A stretch of 64,000 nucleotides of DNA. It comes from Liolophura sinensis. Lineage: Eukaryota > Mollusca > Polyplacophora > Chitonida > Chitonidae. The stretch lies in the NCBI RefSeq assembly GCF_032854445.1, contig NC_088305.1, forward strand, positions 15,237,717 through 15,301,716, written 5' to 3'. Below, piece by piece: positions 32,501-42,000 of this stretch (its first letter is position 1; each line of letters starts with the position of its first letter). Both the position numbers and the translations under genes were made by a program. The notes below the pieces were generated by a model. The model was not told the origin of the DNA. It ran no database searches and saw nothing but the letters and a program-made list of their open reading frames with translations.

Positions 32501-35353
32501 CTGCACTCGTCATTATGTTCTTGACCCTTTGATTTCCAGATGCCGAAGGAGTGCGCGTGAGAAAATGTGACGTCAAACCCTCAGTGTCCTCATCTCAAGT
32601 CATCAACCTGCTGGACTCCAACGGGTATGTGGTGATGTGTGCTTCATAAACAATATAAAAGTTCAGCATGTAGAGTAAAACCAGAGCAGCGACGATAGTG
32701 TGATTGTTAACAAATCCGGCCCCTTGTCAGTTTACCTCAGTTGAGGCTTTACTCTAATCTTTCATGTAAATTCTTAAATAATAGCAAATTACGAATTAGT
32801 TGAAAAAACTAAAGTCCAGTGATGTTAATTGCAATATTTTGGACATCACTGGACTAGAACTACTCAGATTGCTGTTTTGTATGCAGTAATCTGCAACACC
32901 AAAGTGATACACAAAAAATATATAAAATGTGTAGATTTTTTCATGATAAGCAGCGTATTGTTGAGAGGTATGTAAAATACGAAATTAAATTAATCAGTGT
33001 ATGTATGATATTTTGTTATAAACCGACATTCCAAACAAATAAATATTTATTTATTGGATTGTTGCCTAACTCCATACTCAAGAATTTTATCACTTTACGA
33101 TGGTGATCAGTTTTATGGGTTGGGGGGTGGGGGGGGGGGGGGGGGGGAACCGGAGTGCCCCGGAATAACTAACCAAACGCACCAGTGTGTTACTGAAGAA
33201 CTTTCTCACACGTTACGTACAAATGAGCACATCATATTGATGGAAGACAAGAGGTCTTCAAGGGATGCTGTCACTAAGGCCCCATGAGCTCTGAAAGCGA
33301 GGGACTGTACTGATGCCCTGTCCAGTGCCGGGTTTGAGCCCGAGCCTAATGTTGTCCTAGCGATTGAAAGACAAGCGCTTCTAACCAGTAGACCACGCCC
33401 AGTTCCCATCAAGTAAATACAGAAATTTCATTTGGCACTGACTGTGTATAGGTGCTCCATTGACGGTGAAGTCTCCCTGAGGCCGTTCGTCGGTTCAACA
33501 GGGACAGAAGCCTACACCCCAACATTCAAGACATTCAGTTTTGTGGAGGCGAACAGTCTGGTGTTTGTCTGCATGGTGGATTTTTGTTACGAAACAAATA
33601 ACGATGGCTGCATTGGGGTAAGCATTTATTTGAAAAAAAGCATTTATTATCGCTCTGAAAGTGGAATTTTGTATTGCGGAAAATATTCAAAGCAAATTTA
33701 TCTCCTTATGTGACGTTTAAAATGAATTTACACATGGTTGAAAAAATAAGGAAAACTTTACGTTCCTGAAAAGTAAAATTTCTGGATATAATGGATTCTT
33801 CAGATTTCTTCAGGAACATATTTTTAAACGGCATATAATGTTATTTAAAAGTTTCAATTTCGATCTCTAAAAGTACAAAAGCCCCAAGGTACATGTGTTA
33901 GGCAACTGTTTTTGATTAAATTTACTGTTACACGAGGGTCTAAAATGTTTCACATTATGTAGAAAAGATGAGCGATGTAGAAAATAGAGGAGCTAAGCAT
34001 TTGTGAACTTCCAGAAGGAATAAAGTGCTATTTGTAGGCCCTGTCTCCTAACAAATGATTGGTAAATTAATGTGAGCTGAATTTGCGTATAACATATTTA
34101 TCATTTACATGATACACTAGGACTTTCCTAACCTTTATCGAGAAAGTTCCATCTCAAAACTCCCTTACTGGCAATTCTTTGTTTACTGGTACATTCCAGA
34201 AAAATAGGGGAGTTTCCAGTTCGAAATCGTTAAATGTCCTACAGCATGACGTGACTTGTTACAAATGTAAGGCAACTTTTGTCGCCATGAATTTACCGAT
34301 CACTTGTGTATAGACACCGCTTTCCTCCAACAAATTCTTACGTGCACAAACGTTTGTCTCCTCGGTTTTCACCATTGCTCATCTACTCTTAATAACTTTT
34401 TGTGAAACTTTTTTCAGACGTTCATTTTTTCATAAAAGTGCTCAGAAATAGTTGTCTAAAACATCACATGGCCGGCCTACAGAAGAACCTTTAGCGATAG
34501 AAAAGTTCGAACGCAAATCTCTCATCTTATTAGATGTAATGTTTGTTCATGGACCTGCCCTGGCTGGAATGTCATGGTTCAGTGATCTGGCTTCTGATTG
34601 GTTGTTACCAGGATCACTGTTCTGTTGATTTGAGACGTCGCCGTGATACTGACTCCAAGAACCTGGAACAAGTCAAGGCCTTGGTGGTCGTCATGGATTC
34701 CTCAAGCTTTGACCGTGAGTACTCGCTACAAGAGGTTCTGGAAACAAGGGTTGATCCAGCTGGTGTTTGCACCATTTATGCAGTTGAGGTTATGGGTGGA
34801 AAAATCAAATTTCCCTTTGTTGATCCGCTGGTTTAGTTCAATCGATGTACCTCAACTAACCTGTCTTTTAATTTGTTCTCTTCATTTTCAAATCATCCCT
34901 TTCTTTTACGAATATGAGTCACGCTCAGTGGTGTAATTTAAGAAGTGCAAAAACCAGTGGGAAACTCACTTTAAGCATTGCTGTGCCTTATCTTCATACT
35001 GGTCCAATTCATTTAATAGTCCAATCTGGTTGAGGTAGTTATGTATAACCAAACCAATTCCTTATTTGCTTGTAGTCGGATAACCAGTGTCAGAGTTCTG
35101 CCCCTTTGTTGTTCACATCTCTTTTTCATTCCGAATGGTGTCCACTCTATTTCCAGGTCTTGATGAGGTAAACAGCAGTTCACCAACTTCCAGCGACGCC
35201 AGATTTGATTGCACGGAAACTCTATACTGGGTCGTCCTTGGCTTCATTCTGCTCACCATTATCGTCCTCTTCATCGCCTCGTGTCTGCTTTTTTGCTACT
35301 GCATTGGAATTCGACGCAGAGCAAAACGGGAAAAGACAAAAGGATCCATTTAA
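14533..35353 (+). CDS. Transmembrane zona pellucida (ZP) protein with two tandem ZP-N modules, 12 exons
   Basis: Exons are 14533-14586, 16393-16414, 19608-19825, 21328-21438, 22014-22026, 24200-24411, 27316-27464, 28361-28494, 32540-32624, 33452-33617, 34612-34714 and 35157-35353. Every junction is GT/AG and in phase, summing to 1464 nt (487 aa). The ATG has the context GCCATGG and opens a signal peptide (MDWCDFVYLAVVCFLTLT). Two four-cysteine ZP-N-like modules follow: Cys 31/61/95/130 and 146/175/207/241. The ZP-C part (about 261-391) has Cys 314, 334, 373, 378, 386 and 391, and ITLGQLIKLRVEL. Then come a furin-type site LRRRRD (395-400), a hydrophobic patch ALVVVM (411-416), a transmembrane helix (about 445-474) and a short basic tail. 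ZP modules polymerise into extracellular filaments after this cleavage. The layout recalls mollusc egg-coat ZP proteins (VERL has many ZP-N repeats), but an epithelial role is equally possible. I do not recognise an orthologue. Confidence 0.9.
15255..16292. repeat. 43-bp minisatellite, ZP gene intron 1
   Basis: About 23 copies have the core 'gtgtcacttacatagtcctg' followed by 'agtgtaagcccgggaatatg'. A variant block ('agccatcaatataggccaca') recurs and suggests higher-order units. The array ends about 100 nt before exon 2. Confidence 0.9.
16868..18436. repeat. 16-bp minisatellite, direct block, ZP gene intron 2
   Basis: About 97 copies of ACAAGATACTCACGTC occur, with variants at the CGTC position (CATC, CACC, CTCC) and ACAAG/AGAAG. 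A compound block starting 'catcacaacatacatcacaa' recurs at about 16965, 17280, 17387, 17545 and 18008, showing higher-order amplification. Because the unit has no stop in any plus frame, open frames of 545 and 300 codons appear here; they are artefacts. Confidence 0.95.
18437..19131. repeat. 16-bp minisatellite, inverted block plus short re-inverted block, ZP gene intron 2
   Basis: From about 18437 to 19075 the same 16-bp unit runs in reverse complement (GTATCTTGTGACGTGA type, more diverged, about 40 copies). It flips back to the first orientation at about 19076-19131. The first switch point reads 'caagatactgtgacgtgagt', which can itself form a small hairpin. Together with the preceding block this is a very large imperfect inverted repeat. 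Confidence 0.93.
19132..19264 (+). mobile_element. SINE family B, head part only
   Basis: It begins within the tRNA-like head ('agcgtccgcttcgggtgtgg'), continues through 'ggtcaatcctgggtcaggtc' and the palindrome region, and stops at 'gactggttgatca'. It abuts the re-inverted end of the 16-bp array. Confidence 0.8.
19309..19550 (+). mobile_element. SINE family A, near full length
   Basis: It runs from 'agcgtaatgatacaggagtc' through 'caaacggtcgtgggtttccg' to 'aagtgaaatatttttgagtt' and an AAAT tail. It ends about 57 nt before the acceptor of ZP exon 3. Confidence 0.83.
19852..19909 (-). mobile_element. SINE family A, tail fragment
   Basis: Only the (TTTA)n tail and 'tactcaggaatatttcactt' remain. 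It starts 27 nt after the donor of ZP exon 3 and is followed directly by the 69-bp array. Confidence 0.65.
19910..20560. repeat. 69-bp minisatellite, ZP gene intron 3
   Basis: About ten copies carry the core words 'gtaacgtcaccagatcgccg', 'atccgcaaagcgtctttgta' and 'gtgactagatctgacgcgag', with indels near 20300-20350. Confidence 0.88.
21140..21330. repeat. 19-bp minisatellite running into the acceptor of ZP exon 4
   Basis: About nine copies of a 19-bp unit of the type ATTCTTTATCGTGTTACAA occur. The final degenerate unit, 'gctttgtcctgttgtag', contains the 3' splice site used by exon 4 (AG at 21326-21327), so the array supplies the pyrimidine tract. Confidence 0.82.
21535..21778 (+). mobile_element. 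SINE family A, near full length
   Basis: Part of the head ('ggttagcgcgctagcgcaac'), the B box 'agttcaagtcc', the body and the tail 'ccaatcaaataaata' are all present. It lies in ZP intron 4. Confidence 0.88.
22626..22693 (+). mobile_element. SINE family A, 3' fragment
   Basis: It keeps 'ctaatgctggtcaccgtcct' and 'gagtgaaatattcttgagta' and ends 'aatgaataaatcc'. Confidence 0.65.
22728..23815. repeat. About 350-bp tandem repeat, three diverged copies, ZP gene intron 5
   Basis: Shared words recur about every 330-356 bp: 'ttgtgccgctctaaatgg' (about 23090) with relatives near 23445 and 23800; 'gttctggtgacaaaaccgcc'; 'tcgtccacaccagtcca'; 'acaacaaaagattgaagtct'. Copies are perhaps 75-80% alike. No coding signal or terminal repeats are seen, so this looks like an old satellite-type triplication. 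Confidence 0.75.
23822..24038 (+). mobile_element. SINE family C, 5'-truncated
   Basis: It contains 'ggctggttggcccggtgtca', 'gcataatgtgactgggtagg' and the 3' end 'gataagtacgacgtgaaact'. The 3' end matches family B, while the body differs from it. A longer copy is at 37454-37792. Confidence 0.7.
24146..24194 (+). mobile_element. SINE family A tail abutting the acceptor of ZP exon 6
   Basis: 'gatattctagagtacggcgt' and 'aaaataccagttaaatga' match the family A 3' end. The following ATTT-rich tail leads directly into the exon 6 acceptor (AG at 24198-24199). Confidence 0.65.
24412..25590. repeat. 39-bp minisatellite starting at the donor of ZP exon 6
   Basis: About 30 copies of a 39-bp unit (core 'agatttgacacactaacggg' then 'ctacaatcagataagtg') occur. 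The first 39-nt unit starts at the GT of the exon 6 splice donor. After about 25090 the units degrade to 'gtggatttgacacagtagct' types. The 118-codon open frame with a 13-residue period is an artefact. Confidence 0.9.
25614..25652. repeat. Perfect 16-bp stem, 7-nt loop hairpin
   Basis: ATCCGGTACTGTGACA at 25614-25629 is followed by a 7-nt spacer and its exact reverse complement at 25637-25652. It lies at the 3' edge of the 39-bp array in ZP intron 6. Confidence 0.9.
27720..27913 (-). mobile_element. SINE family A, most of the element
   Basis: It shows the tail, 'ctcaagattatttcatttaa', 'ccatccgcaggttgctgcca', 'gagctggacttgaactcaca' (B-box side of the head) and 'gcgaccgcattagtgag'. It is diverged. 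Confidence 0.78.
27930..27998. repeat. 15-bp minisatellite, about four copies
   Basis: The unit TAGGGACCTGCGCTA and close variants are repeated in ZP intron 7. Confidence 0.8.
28135..28170 (+). mobile_element. SINE family A, tail fragment
   Basis: Only 'ggggtaaatcgccaatcaaa' and the following AAAT tail remain. Confidence 0.5.
28728..28905 (-). mobile_element. SINE family A joined to the 27-bp array
   Basis: 'gttttacgccgagctcaaga', 'ggccagcattatgatgggga', 'ccatccgcaggttgct' and a last 'gtgagaggctcctgtg' block (normally near the head) are present. The 27-bp minisatellite begins at the point where the head should continue. Confidence 0.78.
28906..32152. repeat. 27-bp minisatellite of about 120 copies, ZP gene intron 8
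   Basis: The unit is of the type GTTTAGAGTGCACAGTGAGT followed by CTTGTAG. Sub-blocks differ: 'agggtgcacaatgagcc' early, 'agagtgcacagtgagtcctg' in the middle, and 'tgtgtcttacaggtttagag' near 31-31.8 kb. The period is a multiple of three, which creates open frames of 443, 370, 302 and 277 codons on both strands; these are artefacts. The array fills about 80% of intron 8. Confidence 0.95.
33044..33404 (-). mobile_element. SINE family D, near full length with a poly-G interruption
   Basis: On the minus strand a tRNA-like head ('gtggtctactggttagaagc' and B-box-like 'gggctcaaaccc') is followed by a distinct body and by the family A type tail. A G run at about 33121-33147 sits inside. It ends 47 nt before the acceptor of ZP exon 10. 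A second copy is at 46855-47202. Confidence 0.72.
33618..34611. other. ZP gene intron 10, no repeats seen
   Basis: This is the only ZP intron near 1 kb without a tandem array or clear SINE. It is AT-rich and shows no coding signal beyond the flanking exons. Confidence 0.5.
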
Positions 35354-35394
35354 AAGCGGTCTTCTTTTAATCAACATCCTTCTTCTATATAGCG

Positions 35395-36760
35395 TAATTG
35401 TCACAGATACAGTCTCACGGAATGGCATGTGTGAATCTGTGACGCTATCAACACATTCTGTGAATCTGTGACGCTATCACCTCTTCCTGTGAATCTGTGA
35501 CGCTATCAACACATGCTGTGAATCTGTGACGCTATCACCTCTTGCTGTGAATCTGTGACGCTATCAACATGCGCTGTGAATTTGTGACGCTGTCAGCTAT
35601 TGCTGTGAATCTATGATGTTATCAGTTACTGCTGTGAATCTGTGACGCTGTCAACCATAGCTGTAAATCTGTGGCGCTATCAACTCCTGCTGTGAACCTG
35701 TGACGCTATCAACTATTACTATGAACCTGTGACGCTATCAACTATTACTATGAACCTGTGACAATATCAACTCCTGCTGTGAATCTGTGACGCTATCAAC
35801 CATAGCTGTGAATCTGTGACGCTATCAACATGCGCTGTGAATTTGTGACGCTGTCAGCTATTGCTGTGAATCTATGATGTTATCAGTTACTGCTGTGAAT
35901 CTGTGACGCTGTCAACCATAGCTGTGAATCTGTGGCGCTATCAACTCCTGCTGTGAACCTGTGACGCTATCAACTATTACTATGAGCCTGTGACGCTATC
36001 AACTATTACTATGAACCTGTGACAATATCAACTCCTGCTGTGAATCTGTGACGCTATCAACCATAGCTGTGAATCTGTGACGCTATCAACTCCTGCTGTG
36101 AACCTGTGACGTTATCAACTATTACTATGAACCTGTGACGCTATCAACTCTTGCTGTGAATGTGTGACGCTATCAACCAGTGCTGTGAACCTGTGACGTT
36201 ATCAACTATTACTATGAACCTGTGACGCTATCAACTCTTGCTGTGAATGTGTGACGCTATCAACCAATGCTGTGAACCTGTGACGCTATCAGCTATTACT
36301 ATGAACCTGTGACGCTATCAGCTATTACTATGAACCTGTGACGCTATCAACTCCTGCTGTGAATCTGTGACGCTATCAACCATAGCTGTGAATCTGTGAC
36401 GCTATCAACACATGCTGTGAACCTGTGACGCTATCAACTATTACTATTAACCTGTGACGCTATCAATTCTTGCTGTGAATGTGTGACGCTATCAACTCCT
36501 GCTGTGAATGTGTGACGCTATCAACTCCTGCTGTGAATCTGTGACGCTATCAATTCTTGCTGTGAATGTGTGACGTTATCAGCCAGTGCTTTGAATCTGT
36601 GACGCTATCAGTTATTGCTATGAACCTGTGACGCTATCATTACTTGCTGTGAATGTGTGACGCTGTCAGCTATTGCTATGAACCTGTGACGCTATCATTT
36701 CTTGCTGTGAATCTGTGACGCTATCATTTTTTGCTGTGAATCTGTGAAGCTATCAGCACA
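35395..36760. repeat. 29-bp minisatellite just after the ZP stop codon
   Basis: About 47 copies of a 29-bp unit of the type GCTGTGAATCTGTGACGCTA then TCAAC plus four variable bases occur. Larger blocks recur (for example 'caactattactatgaacctg'), indicating higher-order duplication. No AATAAA or ATTAAA is seen between the stop codon at 35351-35353 and the end of the array, so the array may be part of the 3' UTR. Confidence 0.93.
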
Positions 36761-37453
36761 GGATAACTTTATAATTCCCAAACTGTATTAGGTTACCGCT
36801 TACAGTCGTTATAAAAATGAACATTTTGTTACCGGTACGTCTTTAGAGCACCAGCATGTGTAATATTTCTCCACCCTTTGGATAGCGGAAAGACGACTCT
36901 GCTACTTTAGATTTTTGATTTGAGCTTATTAACGGAGAACCCCCTAACATTGTCCAAGCTGTGTACGTGTATTACTTAATTCTGCATTTGCAATGACCTT
37001 TTGGGGGTAATGTGATAATAATGTAAATAATGTGCAATCTAAATGTGTAAAATTTGGTCCTCGGTATATTACCTAATATATCATCTCCTGAAGGGTATAA
37101 TTATTGTCCATAAAGCATGTAAAATTCAAATTTTCAAATAAGCTACCTCTATTTTCCTGTGTTGAATAGCTTTTGTATTTCGGGGGCTACAGTGCAGTGC
37201 ACATATAATGTGGATACAGCACCCAAGTTTTGTTCATACCGATAGTTCATCAATGGTTTTGTGATAGATTTCCCAACACTGTATGAGGTAACACTTCAAT
37301 ATAACATCTTTCGTGAGTGGTGGATATTTCTTTGCAAGTAGCATTCCCGGTCTGAAGATTTCTCTCGCATTTTTGTTTGTATAATACCGCTAATTTCATT
37401 ATAAGCATGACCACAAAACTAAGCTGAGGATCCGGAGTTTCAGACAAAACTGC

Positions 37454-37792
37454 ACAATTTTTCAGACATACGACGACCAGATGTCATTAGGTATGTGTAC
37501 GTATATTGTGTCTTCTTGTGCCAGGGCGAGTCCATACCGCCAATATGGTACCGCCACTGAAGTACCATGCCGAGGACATCAGGCATGACACACCACTCAG
37601 TCACATTATACTGACACCGGGCCAGCTAGAACTGTTTCCGTGCCCTAACCTCTCAGTGCCAAGCGCCAAGAGAGGCAGCCACAAGTGTCATACTTAAAAA
37701 TTTGGGGATGACCCGACCGGGGTTTAAGCACAGGTCTACCCATGTCCAGGGGGACGCTCCAACCACTACACCACTGAGGTGATCACTTGCCG
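37454..37792 (-). mobile_element. SINE family C, near full length
   Basis: On the minus strand the tRNA-like head 'cagtggtgtagtggttggag' and B-box-like 'gcttaaaccccggtcgggtc' lead into 'gttctagctggcccggtgtc' and a 3' end containing 'cgtatgtctgaaaaattg'. The 3' end is the family B/C type. Confidence 0.78.
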
Positions 37793-37851
37793 AGTGGAAT
37801 TGCACATTTGCTACACGAGAGAAGAGTAGATTGTGTGAAAACTGCAATCTG

Positions 37852-38030
37852 GGAAAGTGAGTTTCACCAGCAATGAGTGAGTTGTGTGATAATTGTCATC
37901 TGGAAAAGTGAGTCATACCAAAGCGCAGTGGGTAGTGTGATAATTGTCATCTGGAAAAGTGAGTCACACCAAAGCGCATTGGTTTGTGTTATAATTGTAA
38001 TCTGGAAAAGTGAGCCACGCCAAAGCAATT
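37852..38030. repeat. 51-bp minisatellite, 3.5 copies
   Basis: The unit contains 'gtgagtcacaccaaagcgca' and 'gataattgtcatctggaaaa' and repeats at 51-bp spacing. Confidence 0.85.
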
Positions 38031-38222
38031 ATGAGCTACGTTTATTACTTTATTTGGAACAATTCGTTTTGCGCAGGATATTTTGAATTATCATTCAGAT
38101 AAACGCTGAAAATAAATATCGTATGGTTCATGAATGAGCTAAACATGGTGACGAAGTTTCGTCAGAAAGTATATCTATTTTATATAAAACAAGATGTCAT
38201 CGGGAAAGATACACAGAAATCT

Positions 38223-38252
38223 GTTTATTTATTTATTGGACTGATTAGTTCA
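38223..38252 (-). mobile_element. SINE tail scrap, family A/D type
   Basis: Only the TTTA repeat and 'ttggactgatta' remain. Confidence 0.35.
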
Positions 38253-38289
38253 TGTAATTGACAGTAATCAGTTTTATAAATGGAGGTAG

Positions 38290-38930
38290 ATTGCTCCTTC
38301 AGGTACAGCACACCCACCTAGGTAGAACCCACTCCGTCAAGTACATACACCCATTAACGTAGAGCGCACTTCGCCAGGCGCAGCACACCCATCCAAGTAG
38401 ATTGCACTCCGCCAGGTAGAGCGCACTCCGACAGGTACAGCACACCCATCCACGTAAATCACACTCTACCAGCTAGAGCGCACTCTATCAGGTACAGCAC
38501 ACCAATCTAGGTAGAGCCTACTCCGTCAAGTACATACGCTCATTAAGGTAGAGCGCACTTGGCCAGGTACAGCACACCCATCCACGTAGAATGCACTCTC
38601 CCAGGTAGAGCGCACTCCGTGAGGTACAGCACACCCATCCACGTAGATCACACTCTGCCAAGTAGAGCACACTCTATAAGGTACAGCACACCCATCCAGG
38701 TAGAGCGCACTCCGTCAAGTACACATACCCATCCAGGTAGAGCGCCCTCCTCCGGATAAAGAAAATCCGATGGACACAGCACATTCTGCCAGGTAAAGAC
38801 AATCCGTCAGATACAGCGCATTCTGCCAGGTAAAGACAATCCGACAAACAGCGTGCCAGGTAAAGACAATGCGACAGACACGGCGCATTTTGCCAAATAA
38901 AAGACAATCCGACATACACTCCGCCAGGTA
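38290..38930. repeat. 19-bp minisatellite with two- and three-unit higher order
   Basis: Alternating 19-mers GTAGAGCGCACTCCGCCAG and GTACAGCACACCCATCCAC make 38- and 57-bp blocks. After about 38760 the units change to 'gtaaagacaatccgacaga' types. Minus-strand open frames here are artefacts. Confidence 0.85.
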
Positions 38931-39012
38931 AAACACACTATGTTATTCACTTCCATATATGGCATGCACAAGACATTGAAAATCCCGAGTGTCTTGTATT
39001 TGTACCAGGTCC

Positions 39013-42000
39013 TTAACAGTCCATACAGAGCATCTTGAAGATCATGACTTTAGACTGCGTCTTGTCCCTCGTCAGAGCGACCAGGTGGCCCTTCACTGTA
39101 GAGACGGTAAGACTGACAGCTTCCATCCCCACGGTAGCTTGGTGCTTGAGGGTGCCGGTGTACGTATCCCACACTCTAATGGTCTGATCGACGGAGCCCG
39201 TCACCAGGAGATCCCCGCCTCGGGAAAACGTCATGGCCGTCACCTGCAGAAAATCGTCAGTCAGGCATAAACATTTGAGATTTAGCTAAGGTTTGGATCT
39301 TTTAACTGGTTTTTAGGTCAATCTACATGTGTTTTACTCTATTTATTGTCTCTTACTTTAATCATTTTCTCGCCACGATGCGACCTTAAGCTTTAAATAT
39401 TCACTAGTTCATTCAATCACACGTGTGCCTGTGATACAGGTTATTCAAATTCTGGCCCTATGTGAATCGCATAAAAGTGATTTAGATAATGTGATTTACA
39501 TGTAAGAGAATAAGATAAACCCATCAAGATGTATAAATGATTCAGACACAAGTGATTCAAACGTTAACAACTATTAATAACAGGGATGCAAAATTTAACA
39601 ACCTATGAGAATCAAGGAAATCGATAAATATGCACAACTTATATATCGATTCAAGTACTCTTCGAATCTGATCAAAACTTTAACGAGACGAGCCTGCGCA
39701 CAAACTTTGATTATTCAGAGCCGTTATTGGTGCACAGAAAACAGACAGACGGACTGTCTCTATTTAATATCTTTCGCTATTTGCGAAAGCTAGGGTTAAA
39801 ATATACTTAACTAAAGAACGGTCAAGTAAGTTCAACACGTGTTGCGTGGTTTTACCACCAGGTGGAAATGATATATTGACAATCCTGCTCAGGGGGATGT
39901 TCATGTCGTTCTACATGGAATACCTAACTGGAGAAACCAAATGGAGCTAAGGCTAATACACTTCTGAATATTGGGGGCCGATTGGACAAAGTGATCGTAA
40001 GCCTACGTTGATTGTAAATCATGAAGATCTCGATTGTAGTCTTAGCTTACACTTGACACTCTCTTGAACGAAGGCATCATAAGGTACGATAGTTGTGGTT
40101 TACGATCAGAAAATACAGTCGAGTCTAGCTGTTGTAAATATTTACAATCGTCCTGATCGTAGCTTACAATTTCTTTTTGCAAGCGCGCAACGTATTTTTC
40201 TTTATCAATTATAAACTCAGTTGTGGGGTCTACAGTCGATTGTAGCTACAGGGCTCAGGCCCTGTAAGATTCTAGCTAAAGACGGAATTGTTACGTTGGC
40301 ATCATTAGGAAAGCCTGTCTTTTGAGTTTTGGCTTTAATACCGGTGCTTGTCAATGTAAACACAAGGACATAAGACAACTGAGAATGAATTATTATGGCT
40401 TAACGCCACATATTGCATGCCGGTCGTGGCGAGCAAAGACGGGCACAACACGAGAGCCCTGCTACGAATGTCACTTTTTTATGATCAGTGTTTAAAAAAA
40501 ACAGGATGTACATGAGCTATGTAATCAGATGTAACCTTATGAAATACATACGGAATTAGCATGCTTGTGGAGAATGTCGAAGTTCCCCACATCTCTTGAT
40601 ATTTGCTTAGGCGTCTTCAGTTTCCAGACGACGACGAATCCTTCCGTATCGGCTGTCGCTAAGAGTTTACCATCTTCGGATTTTGCCACAGCAATCACTG
40701 GGCTAGTTTGAGTTCCGGAGTCATTGAGATGAGAGTGGATTACATACGAGTGGTATAAGCTATTCGCCTTACAGTCCAAAGATGTGCTGCCAGGACCTGC
40801 GAGATTTTGGTTGATATCCCAACAAAAGGCCTCTCCATTTTTACCAACAAGAATCACAGAGCCGTATAGCACCTCGGCACAGTAAGTCGGTATGTCAAAC
40901 TTTGCCTTTGTGCCTTTTTGGAGAGCCTTCTGTCCCTTAGTACACGAAATAAGCGGATCTTCAGGACGTTTTACGTCGATGGCTTGAACAGCCCGAGAGG
41001 TCACGTTTTCCATGCCCTTTGTTCTTATAGTCAGAACTAAGAAGTTATCATCCTCGGTTAACAGCATCTTATCGATATTAAGTCCCCTGCCATGGCCAAC
41101 CCGTGAAGACCTGAGAACGGTGAGGCGTTCCAAGCTGTACAACAGTAACTTCAAACATTTGTCTCTGTACTGAAGTGCAACTACTGTCATTGAATTTGAG
41201 GTTAAGCAAAAATCCACCACATCGGATACTACGGGAGTTCTCACGGTTTCCCCACTTTCATATTGCCATAGCCTTAAGCTCCCTTTTGTCGTACGACCCA
41301 CCACATATTTCTCCCGATGTCCAAACCCAATTTTCAGAGTTCCTTCCCCTGATATACGAGCCGACATTGATCTTACATGCTGGCCACTACTTAATAGCCA
41401 GACCTTTGGAGGCGTCTCTTCCGATGACGTCACTACATGCAAATCCTTTTGGCAGATAAGTAACCCGTTGACGTCATTTTCGTCTACCAAAGCGTAGTCT
41501 TCCAGGTCCTTTGCGTTGGCGGGCTTTTTCAACTTCGGTTCAGGGTTTATCAAGCTTGGCTGAGAGAAGCATTTCAAAGTCCTGTCTTCAGACAACACGT
41601 AAATCATCGATTCACCTTGAAGGTATATCTCAGTGATACCCTCCGTTTGGGATTGGATGCTTCTTGTGAGAAACAATGTACCTTTATAAAAGTCGATTTT
41701 CCACACCAGTACCTCTCCACCCGCGTGTCCCGTTATGACGTGACCACCACTGTCAGTGATACATACGCATCCCGCTGACTTCGTGTTTTCCAGGCCACTG
41801 GTAAACAGTCCTGCTTCTTTTTCCACGTTGTACAAAACCGCCTCTCGCTTGTTTGACACTGATATTGCAAGCTTGCAATATCCGTTATATGCAAGAGCAG
41901 ACATTTTTTCCTTCTACCGAGTCAGATTTAACCAACTGTGCTTTCCATTTGGAAAACTTCCTTGAGACTATAACAATTTCACTATTTTGACACGCTACCA

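Larger units (their letters stand above)
36761..39012. other. Convergent intergenic region between the ZP and NACHT-WD40 genes
   Basis: It contains a family C SINE, a 51-bp array, a SINE tail scrap and a 19-bp array (listed separately). The first AATAAA on the plus strand after the ZP gene that I notice is near 38110. No gene is seen. Confidence 0.5.
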
